A stretch of DNA of 64,000 bases, from the NCBI GenBank assembly GCA_016191345.1, contig JACPOU010000042.1, positions 23,041-87,040 of the forward strand, given 5' to 3'. This document shows positions 1 to 8,806 of the stretch, in pieces. How positions within the stretch are numbered: the first letter of the stretch is position 1; each line of letters begins with the position of its first letter. Position numbers and translations under genes: made by a program. Source of the DNA: Chloroflexota bacterium. Its GTDB lineage: Bacteria > Chloroflexota > Limnocylindria > Limnocylindrales > CSP1-4. The notes below the pieces were generated by a model. The model did not search any database. It had not been told where the DNA came from and was given only the letters and a program-made list of their open reading frames with translations.

Positions 1-2
1 TG

Positions 3-884
3 GAGCGCCTGGGCCTGTTCGCGATCGCGGTGATCGGCGGGCTCCTGGGCCTCGGCGTCCTCTGGATCCACCTCACCAACGATCCCCTTGCCGACGCGCG
101 GGCCTACTACGATGCCGCCAGACGCCTCAACGAAGGGCTGCCGCTCTACCCGGCCCAAGCCGACCCGAACGCGGCGGACTTCTACCGCTACCCGCCGCTC
201 CTCGCGATCGTGCTCCGGCCGTTCGCGCTGCTGCCGTACCACGTGTTCGCCCTCGGCTGGGCCAGCGTCGTGCTCGCCAGCTTCGTGGTCCTCGTCCGCC
301 GCCTTCGACTCCGGAGGCGAGTCCTGACCGCGATCGGCATCCTCGGCATCCCCATCGCGTGGGCCCTCTCGATCGCGCAGGTCCACGTGCCGCTCACCCT
401 CCTCATGCTGATCGGCCAGCCGTGGTCCATCGCGCTCGCGGCGAACCTCAAGCTCGTGCCGATCCTCGCCGCAGCCTGGTGGATCGGCCGCCGGCAATGG
501 CAGGCCGTCGGGGTCCTCGCCATCTGGATGGTGCTGCTCGGGCTGGCGCAGTACCTCGTCGAGCCGGCCGGATCCATCGCCTTCATCGGGACGCTCTCCG
601 CGGACCAGGTGGGCCAGGTGAACAACCTCTCGCCCTTCGCGATCTCGCCGATCCTCTGGTTCGCGGCGCTGGGGGTGGGGATGCTCGTGGCGATCGGTCT
701 CGCGCCGACGAAGTGGGGCTGGCCGGCCGCCGTGGCGCTCGCGACGCTCGCCTACCCGCGGCTGCTCCTGTACATGCTCACGAGCCTCCTCGCGGCCCTG
801 CGTGAGCCGGATCCCCCGCGCGGCATCGCGGAGGATGACGGCGTCCCGGACGCGGCGACGGCCTACGTCGCCTCGGCGCGATAG
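3..884 (+). CDS. GT87-family membrane glycosyltransferase, 5' partial
   Basis: This is a polytopic membrane protein of the GT87/DUF2029 type, which uses polyprenyl-phosphate sugars on the outer face of the membrane. The frame is open from the first bases of the window, so the true start lies upstream; a GTG at 30 is only an internal possibility. Visible signs are an early loop with Asp and Tyr residues (DARAYYDAARRL), an FYRYPPLL segment shared with the other GT87 proteins here, and about eight hydrophobic segments. The usual GT87 length is about 400 residues, so roughly 100 N-terminal residues are missing. It converges on the minus-strand rhamnose operon. The acceptor and sugar cannot be told from sequence. 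Confidence 0.75.
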   Translation, partial: ERLGLFAIAVIGGLLGLGVLWIHLTNDPLADARAYYDAARRLNEGLPLYPAQADPNAADFYRYPPLLAIVLRPFALLPYHVFALGWASVVLASFVVLVRRLRLRRRVLTAIGILGIPIAWALSIAQVHVPLTLLMLIGQPWSIALAANLKLVPILAAAWWIGRRQWQAVGVLAIWMVLLGLAQYLVEPAGSIAFIGTLSADQVGQVNNLSPFAISPILWFAALGVGMLVAIGLAPTKWGWPAAVALATLAYPRLLLYMLTSLLAALREPDPPRGIAEDDGVPDAATAYVASAR

Positions 885-905
885 CCCCCTCCTCGGCCGG
901 GCGCC

Positions 906-1448
906 TCAGAGCCCGGCGATCGCCTCGGCGAGGCTCGGATTGGCCATGTCGCGGTCGGACAGGATGGGTCGCCCGTCCGCTGAATCCACGGCCGGCCAGG
1001 GGACCCCGACCGCCGGGTCGTCCCAGGCGAACCCCAGCTCGTCGGTGCCGTCGTACTCGTTCGTGACGAGGTAGAGGAGCTCCATCGGCTCGAGGGCGAG
1101 GAAGCCGTGGGCCACCCCGATCGGGATGACCACCGCCTCGTCCGCCGCCAGGGTCCGGGTCTCGACGATCGGCCGGCTCGAGGGATCCGCGAGCACCGGC
1201 CGGATGTCCACGAGGGCCACGAACGCGACCCCGCTCTGCACCGTCCAGAAGTCGAGCTGGCGGCGATGGACGTGGAGGCCCCGCAGGACGCCCCTGGCCG
1301 AGCTCGAGAGGTTGGCCTGGACGAATCGCACGTCCGGTGCGAGGTCGGGAAAGGCACTGGCCCGCCAGATCTCGCGGAATGCCCCTCGCGAATCCGCGTG
1401 GCGAGTGTGGCGGAGGTATCGGACACCCGGGATCGGCGAGTCGCTCAC
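906..1448 (-). CDS. rfbC: dTDP-4-dehydrorhamnose 3,5-epimerase
   Basis: It performs the third step of dTDP-L-rhamnose synthesis, double epimerisation of dTDP-4-keto-6-deoxyglucose, in the cytoplasm. The 180-residue length is normal. Family marks are RGLHVH with the catalytic His near residue 59, the cupin core (VQSGVAFVALVDIR) and the LYLVTNEYDGTDELGFAWDDP region with the conserved Tyr and Asp. The GTG start overlaps the rfbD stop as GTGA, so translation is probably coupled. It is the last gene of the order rfbA-rfbB-rfbD-rfbC. Confidence 0.93.
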   Translation of the reverse strand: MSDSPIPGVRYLRHTRHADSRGAFREIWRASAFPDLAPDVRFVQANLSSSARGVLRGLHVHRRQLDFWTVQSGVAFVALVDIRPVLADPSSRPIVETRTLAADEAVVIPIGVAHGFLALEPMELLYLVTNEYDGTDELGFAWDDPAVGVPWPAVDSADGRPILSDRDMANPSLAEAIAGL

Positions 1449-2365
1449 GCCGACATCGTGACGGATTCCCGGAGCGCCGGCGCATAGGCCGCCATCGCCT
1501 CGCGCCAGGGCCGCAGGAATCGGGACGCCCCGCCGCCGGATGGCCGGGTGGCGGGCACGGCGGTCGGCTCGAGGACGCCCCAGCGCGGTGGCCGCGAGGG
1601 CCGCGGGAAGTCATCCAGACCGACCTCGACGAGGTCCACGCCCGCGAGCCCCAGTCGTTCCAGCACGTCCCGGGCCCACTCCGCCCGCGAGGCCTCGCCG
1701 CCGTTGACCAGGTGGTGCATGCCCGCCGTCCGGCCGGCGCTGACGAGGGCCGCGATTCCCTCCGCCACGTCCTCGACGTACGTCGGCGTGCCGAACTCGT
1801 CGGCCACCACGCGGAGCGGCTCCCCGGCCGTCCTGGCCCGTGCGGCCGCCGCGGCGATCTTCCGCGGGAAGTCGGGTGCTCCCGGACCGAAGAGCCAGGC
1901 CGTTCGGGCGATGCCGAGGGATCCTTCGGCGCCGGCGCTCGCGTACGCGTCCGCCGCCGCCCGCTCCCCCGCGAGCTTCGACGCGCCGTAGGGGTTGGCC
2001 GGCCGCGGCGAGTCACGGGGCGCGTGGGGCCGGGGCGCGCCCTCCCCGTCGAAGACCTCGTTCGTCGAGATGGCCAGCAGGCCGATGCGCCGCACCGCGG
2101 ACGCGGCGGCGAGGATCCCCGTGGCCTCGCCGTTGCGGCGCATCGCGAGCGCCGGCTCACGGGCGCAGCCGTCCACGTCGGTCCAGGCGGCGGAATGGAC
2201 GACCAGCTCCGGCTCGAGCGCGTCGAGCACCTTGCCGATCCCTTCCGGCGCGTCGAGGTCGAAGGCGTGGCGGTCCAGCGGCAGCGCCTCGTGTCCGGCA
2301 CGCGCAAGCGCGGCCACGACCGCCCGCCCGAGGCGTCCACCCGGACCCGTGACGGCGACCCGCAC
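1445..2365 (-). CDS. rfbD: dTDP-4-dehydrorhamnose reductase
   Basis: It is the NAD(P)H-dependent last enzyme of dTDP-L-rhamnose synthesis. The 306-residue protein begins with a Rossmann motif (VTGPGGRLG, residues 5-13). It has a short-chain-dehydrogenase YGASK catalytic motif with Tyr and Lys (NPYGASKLAGE, about residue 140) and the family segment ISTNEVFDG. The GTG start at 2365 lies 2 bp after the rfbB stop, and the stop overlaps the rfbC start. The frame is open much further upstream, but that is a shadow of rfbB and rfbA. Confidence 0.92.
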   Translation of the reverse strand: MRVAVTGPGGRLGRAVVAALARAGHEALPLDRHAFDLDAPEGIGKVLDALEPELVVHSAAWTDVDGCAREPALAMRRNGEATGILAAASAVRRIGLLAISTNEVFDGEGAPRPHAPRDSPRPANPYGASKLAGERAAADAYASAGAEGSLGIARTAWLFGPGAPDFPRKIAAAAARARTAGEPLRVVADEFGTPTYVEDVAEGIAALVSAGRTAGMHHLVNGGEASRAEWARDVLERLGLAGVDLVEVGLDDFPRPSRPPRWGVLEPTAVPATRPSGGGASRFLRPWREAMAAYAPALRESVTMSA

Positions 2366-2367
2366 GG

Positions 2368-3471
2368 TCAGGCCTCGGTGGAGGTCGCGAGGCGCGTCCC
2401 GTACTGGCGGGCGTAGTAGGCATCCCAGTCGCCCGACTTCGCGCTGCGCCACCAGGCCTCGTTCGACCGGAACCAATCCACGGTCGCCGCGATGCCGTCG
2501 TCGAACGAGATCCTGTTGCGCCAGCCCAGCGCGGTCAGCTTCGAGCCGTCCATCGCGTAGCGGCGATCGTGGCCGGGCCGGTCCTCGACCGTCCGGACGA
2601 GCGACCAGGGCTTGCCGAGCGCATCGAGGAGGCGCCCCACGACCTCGCGGTTCGGCACTTCCAGCTCGCCCGGGATGTTGTAGACCTCGCCCGCGACGCC
2701 ATGCCGCAGGACGTGCTCGATCGCGCCCGCGTGGTCGGCGACGAACAGCCAGTCGCGCCGCTGCATCCCGTCGCCATAGAGCGGCAGCGGCTCGTCGTCG
2801 ATCGCGTTCGTGATGAAGAGCGGGATCAGCTTCTCGGGATGCTGGAACGGGCCGTAGGTGTTCGCGCCGCGGGTGACCACGGCGTCGGTCCCGTAGGTGA
2901 TGCAGTAGCTCCGGACGAGCAACTCGCCGGCGGCCTTGGCCGCCGCGTACGGGGATCGCGGCGCCAGCCCATCGGTCTCCACCGAGTGGCCGTCGGGCAC
3001 CGTGCCGTAGACCTCGTCCGTGGAGACCTGGAGGTATCGTGGCGCCGTCTCGCGCTCGCCGGCCGCCGCGCGCCCGGCTTCGCGGCGGACCGCCTCGAGG
3101 AGGACATGGACGCCGATGACCCCGGTCCGGAGGAACGCCTCCGGGTCCAGAATGGAGCGGTCGACGTGCGACTCCGCGGCAAAGTTGACGACGGCATCGG
3201 CGGCCGCCACGAGCGGGCCCACGAGCTCGGCGTCCCCGATGTCCCCGCGGACGAAGCGGTAGCGGTCGGCCTGCTCCGGGTCCGTGGCCACCGCCGCGAG
3301 GTTGGACTCGCTGCCGGCGTAGGTGAGCTTGTCGAGGACGGTGATCCGGGTCCCGTCGCGGCGGGCGAGCATGTCCCGCACGAACGCCGACCCGATGAAC
3401 CCGGCTCCGCCGGTGACGAGGAGGTGGGCCCCGGGCCTCAGGTGGGGTGCGCCCGTCGCGTGGTCCGTCAT
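2368..3471 (-). CDS. rfbB: dTDP-glucose 4,6-dehydratase
   Basis: It converts dTDP-glucose to dTDP-4-keto-6-deoxyglucose with bound NAD. The protein has 367 residues, with an N-terminal GGAGFIGSAF nucleotide-binding motif (residues 20-29), VNFAAESHVDRSI, the catalytic STDEVYG segment and YAAAK with active-site Tyr and Lys. The first 17 residues before the Rossmann strand are a short extension. The ATG start overlaps the rfbA stop as ATGA. It is the second gene of the rhamnose operon. Confidence 0.95.
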   Translation of the reverse strand: MTDHATGAPHLRPGAHLLVTGGAGFIGSAFVRDMLARRDGTRITVLDKLTYAGSESNLAAVATDPEQADRYRFVRGDIGDAELVGPLVAAADAVVNFAAESHVDRSILDPEAFLRTGVIGVHVLLEAVRREAGRAAAGERETAPRYLQVSTDEVYGTVPDGHSVETDGLAPRSPYAAAKAAGELLVRSYCITYGTDAVVTRGANTYGPFQHPEKLIPLFITNAIDDEPLPLYGDGMQRRDWLFVADHAGAIEHVLRHGVAGEVYNIPGELEVPNREVVGRLLDALGKPWSLVRTVEDRPGHDRRYAMDGSKLTALGWRNRISFDDGIAATVDWFRSNEAWWRSAKSGDWDAYYARQYGTRLATSTEA

Positions 3472-4229
3472 CCGGCCGGCCGCTCCGGGGGCGGCGCCAG
3501 GTGTCCCGCCTGGTCGTCCTCCTCGGCCAGCGCCGCCGCGCGCAGGAGCGAGGGGACCGTGCCGGCGTCCGCCCAGTGGCCTTCGTAGACGCGGCTGAAC
3601 AGGCGGCCGCCGGGGATGAAGTGGTTGAGGACGTCGGTGATCTCGAATTCGCCGCGGCCCGAGGGCGCGAGGTGCTCGATGACGTCGAAGGCGTTGGGGC
3701 GAAGGAAGTAGACGCCGATCGGGATGAGGTCGCTCTTGGGCTTGGCGGGCTTCTCCTCGAAGCCCACGATCTCTCCCGCCGGTCCGAGCTCCGCCACCCC
3801 GAAGCGCTCCGGGTCCGGGACGCGGTAGAGCATCGCCCCGGCGTCCCAGGCACCGGCATCGAAGGCCGCCGCGACGTCCGCGAGGGCCGGCCCCCGGAGG
3901 ATGTTGTCGCCGAGGACGACGCAGAAGGAATCATCGCCCACGAAGTCGCGGGCGAGGCCGATGGCATGGGCGATCCCGAGCGCGCCACGCTGGTAGCGAT
4001 AGGTGAGGTCCAGGCCGAAGTGGGAGCCGTCCGCGAGGAGCTCCACGACGTCCCCGACGCTCTTCCCGCCGACGATGACCATGACCTCGCGGATCCCCAT
4101 CCCCGCCAGGGTCTCGAGGGGGTAGTAGATCATCGGCCGGTCGTAGATCGGCAACAGGTGCTTGTTCGTGACGATGGTCAGCGGGAACAGGCGGGTCGCC
4201 GTCCCGCCGGCAAGCACGAGGCCTTTCAT
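3468..4229 (-). CDS. rfbA: Glucose-1-phosphate thymidylyltransferase
   Basis: It makes dTDP-glucose from glucose-1-phosphate and dTTP and leads the rfbA-B-D-C operon. The protein has 253 residues, slightly shorter than the usual 290, as in other short forms. Motifs: LAGGTATRLFPLT nucleotide-binding loop (residues 6-18), NKHLLPIYDRPMIYYPLETL, VVLGDNI and GFEEKPAKPKSD. The start fits a -10 box TACGCT (4242-4237) only 7 bases before the ATG, so the mRNA is probably leaderless. It diverges from nothing nearby; the PIG-V-like gene upstream has the same direction. Confidence 0.93.
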   Translation of the reverse strand: MKGLVLAGGTATRLFPLTIVTNKHLLPIYDRPMIYYPLETLAGMGIREVMVIVGGKSVGDVVELLADGSHFGLDLTYRYQRGALGIAHAIGLARDFVGDDSFCVVLGDNILRGPALADVAAAFDAGAWDAGAMLYRVPDPERFGVAELGPAGEIVGFEEKPAKPKSDLIPIGVYFLRPNAFDVIEHLAPSGRGEFEITDVLNHFIPGGRLFSRVYEGHWADAGTVPSLLRAAALAEEDDQAGHLAPPPERPAG

Positions 4230-4278
4230 CGCCCGGAGCGTAGCAGCCCGCTCCCGATGCGGTTGCCCGGGACAGCCG

Positions 4279-5388
4279 CTACGGCGCGAGCGCCTGGCTG
4301 AAGTGCAGCAGGGCGTACAGCGAGAAGAGGGCTCCCGACACCGCCGGCCAGACCATCCGCATCGCCGGGCCGCGGCCCGCGAGCAGCCATGAGAACGGCC
4401 AGACCACCGCCAGGTACCGCGCCACGGAGAGAAGGCGGAGCGACCCGAGAACCGTCAGGAGCCCGACGACCATGTAGGCGATTGAGGGCACGTCCAATCG
4501 ATCTGGCCGCGCATAGACGAGGAGGAAGACATAGAGCAGGAGGGTGCCGATCAGGAGGACGACCAATGGTTCGGCACCGGCGGGCAGGCCGCCTCCGGCG
4601 ACCGTCCTGGCCGGGTTGTTCCACGAGGCCTGCGCCTGGAGAAAGGCGAACCAGACGCCGAACTGCTGCCACAGGTAGACCGTGAAGCCCGCAAGTGCAA
4701 GGGGGCCGAAGCTCAGTGGCAGGATGGCACGCCACGAACGCTGTCCCGAGAACCAGATGACGAGGACCAGCGGCACCGCGAGCAGGATGCCCGGCAGGCG
4801 TGTCAGCGTCGCGAGGGCATAGGCGATCCCCATGAGACTCCACCGCCCTCGCTCCGCGGCCCCCATGGCGACCAGGGCCAGGAGGAGGAAGAGGCTGTCG
4901 GTGTACGCCATCCCGAACGCCACGGCGCCCGGGGCGATCATCAGGTAGACGACTGCGAGCAGGGCGCGATCCCGCCCGAGCCGGTTCTCGCCGAGACGGT
5001 AGAGCAGCCACGCCGCCCCGAGCAGGGCCAGATTCGACACGAGGACGCCAGCCACGGCCACGTTGCCGAAGGTGACGAGCGAGGTGAGGCGAACGACGAG
5101 GGGGAAGAAGGGGAAAAAGGCCCAATCGAGATACGCGTCGTGGATCGGCTGGGCGTGATACCCGTCGGCCGCGATCCCGAGGAGATAGATCGAATCGGTG
5201 CCCGTCAGGCTCGCGAGTACCGGCGCTGAGCTGAAGCTCGGACGGGGGAAGTCCAGGGGGAGCGCGAACTCGACGATCAGCGCGATCAGGATGAGCAGTG
5301 CCCTCGTCGCGATGAACGTCGCACCGATGACGAGCAGCGCGTGGCGCCACGGCCTCCGCACGCCGCCGCCTCCGCCCTCGCTGTCCAT
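4279..5388 (-). CDS. PIG-V-like GT-C mannosyltransferase
   Basis: This is a predicted integral membrane glycosyltransferase of the PIG-V/GPI-mannosyltransferase-2-like GT-C family. I see about ten hydrophobic segments, the family-type WAFFPFFPLVVRL stretch and AYTDSLFLLLALVAMG. I chose the ATG at 5388 because AGGAGG lies 9 bases upstream; starts up to 5421 are possible in frame. Length is 369 residues. It precedes rfbA on the same strand by about 50 bp but rfbA has its own -10 box. Donor and acceptor are unknown; the context suggests surface polysaccharide or glycolipid assembly. Confidence 0.75.
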   Translation of the reverse strand: MDSEGGGGGVRRPWRHALLVIGATFIATRALLILIALIVEFALPLDFPRPSFSSAPVLASLTGTDSIYLLGIAADGYHAQPIHDAYLDWAFFPFFPLVVRLTSLVTFGNVAVAGVLVSNLALLGAAWLLYRLGENRLGRDRALLAVVYLMIAPGAVAFGMAYTDSLFLLLALVAMGAAERGRWSLMGIAYALATLTRLPGILLAVPLVLVIWFSGQRSWRAILPLSFGPLALAGFTVYLWQQFGVWFAFLQAQASWNNPARTVAGGGLPAGAEPLVVLLIGTLLLYVFLLVYARPDRLDVPSIAYMVVGLLTVLGSLRLLSVARYLAVVWPFSWLLAGRGPAMRMVWPAVSGALFSLYALLHFSQALAP

Positions 5389-5465
5389 CGTGAGCATCCT
5401 CCTGTCCGTGGTATCCCCCAAATCCGCGGCGGCATCGCCCGAAGAGCCGATGCTACCGTGGCAGG

Positions 5466-6668
5466 ATGCTGGCGAACGCGTATGGGCTGCGGCGCCTTCA
5501 GGAACCGGGGTTCCAGCGCCTCCTCATCGTCACGATCGCAATCGTTCTCGTCGCGTTCCGGCTGCTCCAGTTCGCGGCGTTCACCGGCCAGATCCAGTGG
5601 GGCTACGACTTCTCCTATTACTGGCGGGCCGCCGCCCAGCTGTTCGCGGGCCAGCCGATCTACTCGCCCGAGCAACTCTCAGGGCCATACGCGCCGCAGG
5701 GCCAATCCGGGTTTCTCTATCCGCCGCCGCTCGCCGGGGCGCTGACACCGTTCGCGGCGATGGGGCCGGCCGACTATCGCCTCGCCGCGTGGGGCTGGTC
5801 GGCGCTCGGAGCGGTCGTCCTCGTGGCGACGATCCTCGCGGTGGCGCGGAGTGAGGGGCTGGGCGACCGGCTCCGGGCAGCCGTGGGACTGGGGCCCTGG
5901 ATCCTTGTCGCTGCCGCGTTCGGGTTCCCACCGGTCATCGGCGAGCTCGTCCTCGGGAACGTCAACCTGCTCCTGCTCGGGTTGTTCGGGGCGGCGTGGC
6001 TCGGGGTCCGGCGCGGGACCGTGGGCGGGGAGCGGGCCGCCGGGCTGGCGATCGGCATCGCGGCGACGATCAAGGTCTTCCCGGGCCTGCTGCTGCTTTG
6101 GTTCCTTCTCACCGGACGCCGGCAGGGCGCGCTGTTCGTGATCGTCGGTGCGGCCGCCGCGGCGCTCGTGACCCTGCCGATCACCGGGCTGCAGCCCTGG
6201 CTCGACTACCCTGCGGTGCTCCTGAACCTCTCGGCCCCATCGGACACCACGGACACGCTCGCCCCCACGGTCTGGCTCGGCGGGGTCATCGGGTTCACGC
6301 CGGCACGCCTGCTCGTGACGGCGGTTGGCGTCGCCCTTCTCGCCTGGTCGGCCCGCGCCCGACCCGCGCGGATGAGCTTCACCGTGGCCGTCCTCGCCTC
6401 GATCCTCGTCGCCCCGGCGCTCTACCAGCACTACCTGGCGATCCTGGTCCTGCCCTTCCTGCTGCTCGCCGCGGAGGGCGCCTCGATCCGCTGGTTGGCC
6501 CTCGCCTACCTCCTCATGTCCGGTGGTGCGCAGCCGGCGCTCGGGGACCTCGCCTGGATCCTGAACCGCGCCGCTCCGACGCTCGGGGCGCTCGTCCTGT
6601 TCGGGGCGGCCTTCGCCACGACCCGTGACCGCCGGTATCGGGCAACCCCTGACATTTGGGTGCCTTGA
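5466..6668 (+). CDS. GT87-family membrane glycosyltransferase
   Basis: A 400-residue polytopic protein of the GT87/DUF2029 family. Typical marks are GYDFSYYWRAAAQLFAGQPIY in the first extracytoplasmic loop with the conserved Asp, FLYPPPLA, and an IAATIKVFPGLLLLWFL segment shared with the paralogs at 8803 and 13024. The ATG is placed by a -10 box TACCGT (5454-5459) six bases upstream, which predicts a leaderless transcript. It is divergent from the PIG-V-like gene, with about 77 bp between starts. Likely role is adding a sugar from a polyprenyl carrier to an envelope glycan. Confidence 0.82.
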   Translation: MLANAYGLRRLQEPGFQRLLIVTIAIVLVAFRLLQFAAFTGQIQWGYDFSYYWRAAAQLFAGQPIYSPEQLSGPYAPQGQSGFLYPPPLAGALTPFAAMGPADYRLAAWGWSALGAVVLVATILAVARSEGLGDRLRAAVGLGPWILVAAAFGFPPVIGELVLGNVNLLLLGLFGAAWLGVRRGTVGGERAAGLAIGIAATIKVFPGLLLLWFLLTGRRQGALFVIVGAAAAALVTLPITGLQPWLDYPAVLLNLSAPSDTTDTLAPTVWLGGVIGFTPARLLVTAVGVALLAWSARARPARMSFTVAVLASILVAPALYQHYLAILVLPFLLLAAEGASIRWLALAYLLMSGGAQPALGDLAWILNRAAPTLGALVLFGAAFATTRDRRYRATPDIWVP

Positions 6669-6708
6669 CGCCCGATATTTGGGTGGCTAAGGTCGCTGCA
6701 AATGGGTG
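6654..6708 (+). promoter_or_regulatory. Leaderless promoter with three 23-bp-spaced repeats
   Basis: A -35 TTGACG (6665-6670) and -10 TAAGGT (6688-6693) are 17 bp apart. The ATG at 6702 lies 8 bases after the -10 box, so the start of transcription should coincide with the start codon. The motif ATTTGGGTG occurs at 6654-6662 and 6677-6685, and AAATGGGTG follows at 6700-6708, each 23 bp from the next. The three copies flank the -35, overlap the spacer and cover the start codon, as expected of an operator. Confidence 0.6.
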
Positions 6709-7979
6709 TGCAAGACCTTTCACCTCGCTCCTATCGGGCGCGCGTCGCTGACGGCGAGCTGCGGCAACGGCTCCAGGCGTTCGGGGCCGTCGTCGTCGAG
6801 GGCGCCCGCGGGACCGGCAAGACCGAGACGGCCCGCCGGGCTTCCGCGAGCGAGGTCCGTCTCGATGTCGAGGACGCCGCCCGCGCGGCCGGTCTGCTGG
6901 AGCCGGGGATCCTGCTCACGGGGGATCGCCCGCGACTCATCGACGAATGGCAGCTCGTGCCCTCCGTCTGGAATCGAGTTCGACGGGCGGTCGACGATCA
7001 AGGCGGAGAGCCAGGACAGTTCATCCTGACCGGTTCCGCCGTGCCGGCAGATGACAACGTTCGACACAGCGGCGCGTTGCGATTCGGGCGCCTCCGGATG
7101 CGGCCGATGGCAATGTCCGAATCGGGTGACTCGAACGGGACCATCTCCGTCCGCGCCCTCCTCGACGGCGAGCGCATCTCCGGTTCGGACCCAGGCCTCA
7201 CCATCCACGACATCGCCGCACGGGTGTGTCGCGGCGGTTGGCCCGGGTTGCTGGGCCGCAACGTCCGCGATGCCGGCGACGCCCTCCGGACCTACCTCGC
7301 GGACATCGCGCGGGTGGACCTGGGTCGCCTCGACGGCGTCCGACGCGAACCTGAGAACATCGCCCGCCTGATCCGATCCCTGGCCCGGCACACGGGCACG
7401 TCGGCCTCGGCGCGGTCGATCGCGGCGGATGTGGGGGGCTCGGAGGGCCCGATCGATCACCACACCGTGCTGGAGTACACGCAGGCGCTCTCTCGGGTCT
7501 TCGTCGTCGAAGACCAACCCGCCTGGGCGCCGTCGCTCCGATCCCGGGCTCGCCTGCGCGTTGCCCCGGTCCGGCACTTCGTGGATCCATCGCTCGCAGC
7601 GGCCGCGCTCGGCGCCGGCCCGGACCGGCTCCTCCAGGATGTCGAGCTGTTCGGCTTCCTCTTCGAATCGCTCGTGCTTCACGATCTCCGGGTGTATGTG
7701 CAGCCGCTCGGCGCGCAGGTCCTGCACTATCGGGACAGCGGCGACCTGGAGGCGGACATGATCATCGAACGGCCTGACGGACGGTGGGCGGCGATCGAGG
7801 TGAAGCTGGGACCCGGCGCCATCGATGCGGCCGCTGTCTCCCTTCGTCGCCTGGCCGATCGCATCGATCAGGAGCGTCACGGGGCGCCGCTCGCCCTCGT
7901 GGTCATGACCGGCTGGGGCTATGCGTACCAGCGGCCCGATGGGGTCGCCGTGGTTCCGATCGGACTGCTCGGGCCGTGA
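6702..7979 (+). CDS. AAA+ ATPase with C-terminal DUF4143 domain
   Basis: A 425-residue cytoplasmic protein of the AAA-plus-DUF4143 family. The Walker A motif is GARGTGKTETARR (about residues 29-41) and Walker B is LIDEWQLVPSVW (about 76-87). The C-terminal part carries a nuclease-like fold signature, ...DMIIERPDGRWAAIEVKLG (about 350-370), where Asp, Glu and Lys match a PD-(D/E)XK arrangement. Function in this family is not established. It is the first gene of an operon: its stop overlaps the GTG of the GT2 gene as GTGA, an odd partner for this family. It has its own promoter with repeats. Confidence 0.85.
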   Translation: MGVQDLSPRSYRARVADGELRQRLQAFGAVVVEGARGTGKTETARRASASEVRLDVEDAARAAGLLEPGILLTGDRPRLIDEWQLVPSVWNRVRRAVDDQGGEPGQFILTGSAVPADDNVRHSGALRFGRLRMRPMAMSESGDSNGTISVRALLDGERISGSDPGLTIHDIAARVCRGGWPGLLGRNVRDAGDALRTYLADIARVDLGRLDGVRREPENIARLIRSLARHTGTSASARSIAADVGGSEGPIDHHTVLEYTQALSRVFVVEDQPAWAPSLRSRARLRVAPVRHFVDPSLAAAALGAGPDRLLQDVELFGFLFESLVLHDLRVYVQPLGAQVLHYRDSGDLEADMIIERPDGRWAAIEVKLGPGAIDAAAVSLRRLADRIDQERHGAPLALVVMTGWGYAYQRPDGVAVVPIGLLGP

Positions 7980-8806
7980 CCACGCCCAGCGACTCCACGC
8001 CCCTGTTGGCGTCCACCTCGCCGCCGATCGCGCCCGCGTCCGCGTTCGCATCGCTGACGCTGGTCCTGCCCGCGTACAACGAGGCGGCCCGGATCGGGCC
8101 GGCGCTCGACGAGCTCTTCGCGTGGCTGGGCGCGCCTGGGGTCGCGGCGACGCTCCCGCCCCGCATCCGGGCCCTCGTCGTCGATGACGGCAGCACGGAC
8201 GCGACGGCGCACCTCGTCCTCGACCGCCCCGAGGCCGCCGTGCCGGAGGACGCCCCGATCCGTCTGGAGCTCCTGCGCGTGCCGCACGGCGGCAAGGGCG
8301 CGGCCGTCCGGGCCGGGATGCTCGCGGGCGACGGCGACGTCATCGTCTTCACCGACGCCGACATGGCGACGCCGCCGGACCAGCTCCCGAAGCTGCTCGC
8401 CGCGCTCGAGGCTGCCGACGTCGCCCTCGGCAGCCGGATCCAGCCGGACGGCTCGGACATGCGGGCCACGCAGCCGGCCTACCGGCGCCTCCTCGGCAAG
8501 GTCTTCCATGCCCTCGCCTCGGTCTGGGTGGCGGGCCCGGTCCAGGACACGCAGTGCGGGTTCAAGGGCTACCGGCAGGCCGCCGCGCGCGAGGTCTTCG
8601 GGCGGCAGGTCGTCACCTCGATCGTCTTCGACGTCGAGCTCATCTACCTTGCCCGGCAGCTCGGCTACCGGACCGCGATCGTGCCGATCACCTGGGCGGA
8701 TCGGCGCGGCTCGCGGATGCGCCCGCGGGTCGGATTGGCGCTGCGCGTGGCGTGGGATCTGTTCCGGATCCCGCTGGTCCATCGCCGGGTCCGGGGCCCG
8801 GGATGA
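7976..8806 (+). CDS. Family 2 glycosyltransferase (DPM1/ALG5-like)
   Basis: A 276-residue soluble GT-A glycosyltransferase that probably charges polyprenyl phosphate with a sugar, supplying the neighbouring GT87 enzyme. Motifs: VLPAYNEAARIG at the N-terminus, VDDGSTDAT, the DADMATPPDQL metal-binding motif, and QCGFKGYRQAAA near residue 185, typical of dolichyl-phosphate glucose synthases. No clear membrane segment is present. The GTG start overlaps the stop of the DUF4143 gene and the stop overlaps the next ATG, so all three are translationally coupled. Confidence 0.87.
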   Translation: MTTPSDSTPLLASTSPPIAPASAFASLTLVLPAYNEAARIGPALDELFAWLGAPGVAATLPPRIRALVVDDGSTDATAHLVLDRPEAAVPEDAPIRLELLRVPHGGKGAAVRAGMLAGDGDVIVFTDADMATPPDQLPKLLAALEAADVALGSRIQPDGSDMRATQPAYRRLLGKVFHALASVWVAGPVQDTQCGFKGYRQAAAREVFGRQVVTSIVFDVELIYLARQLGYRTAIVPITWADRRGSRMRPRVGLALRVAWDLFRIPLVHRRVRGPG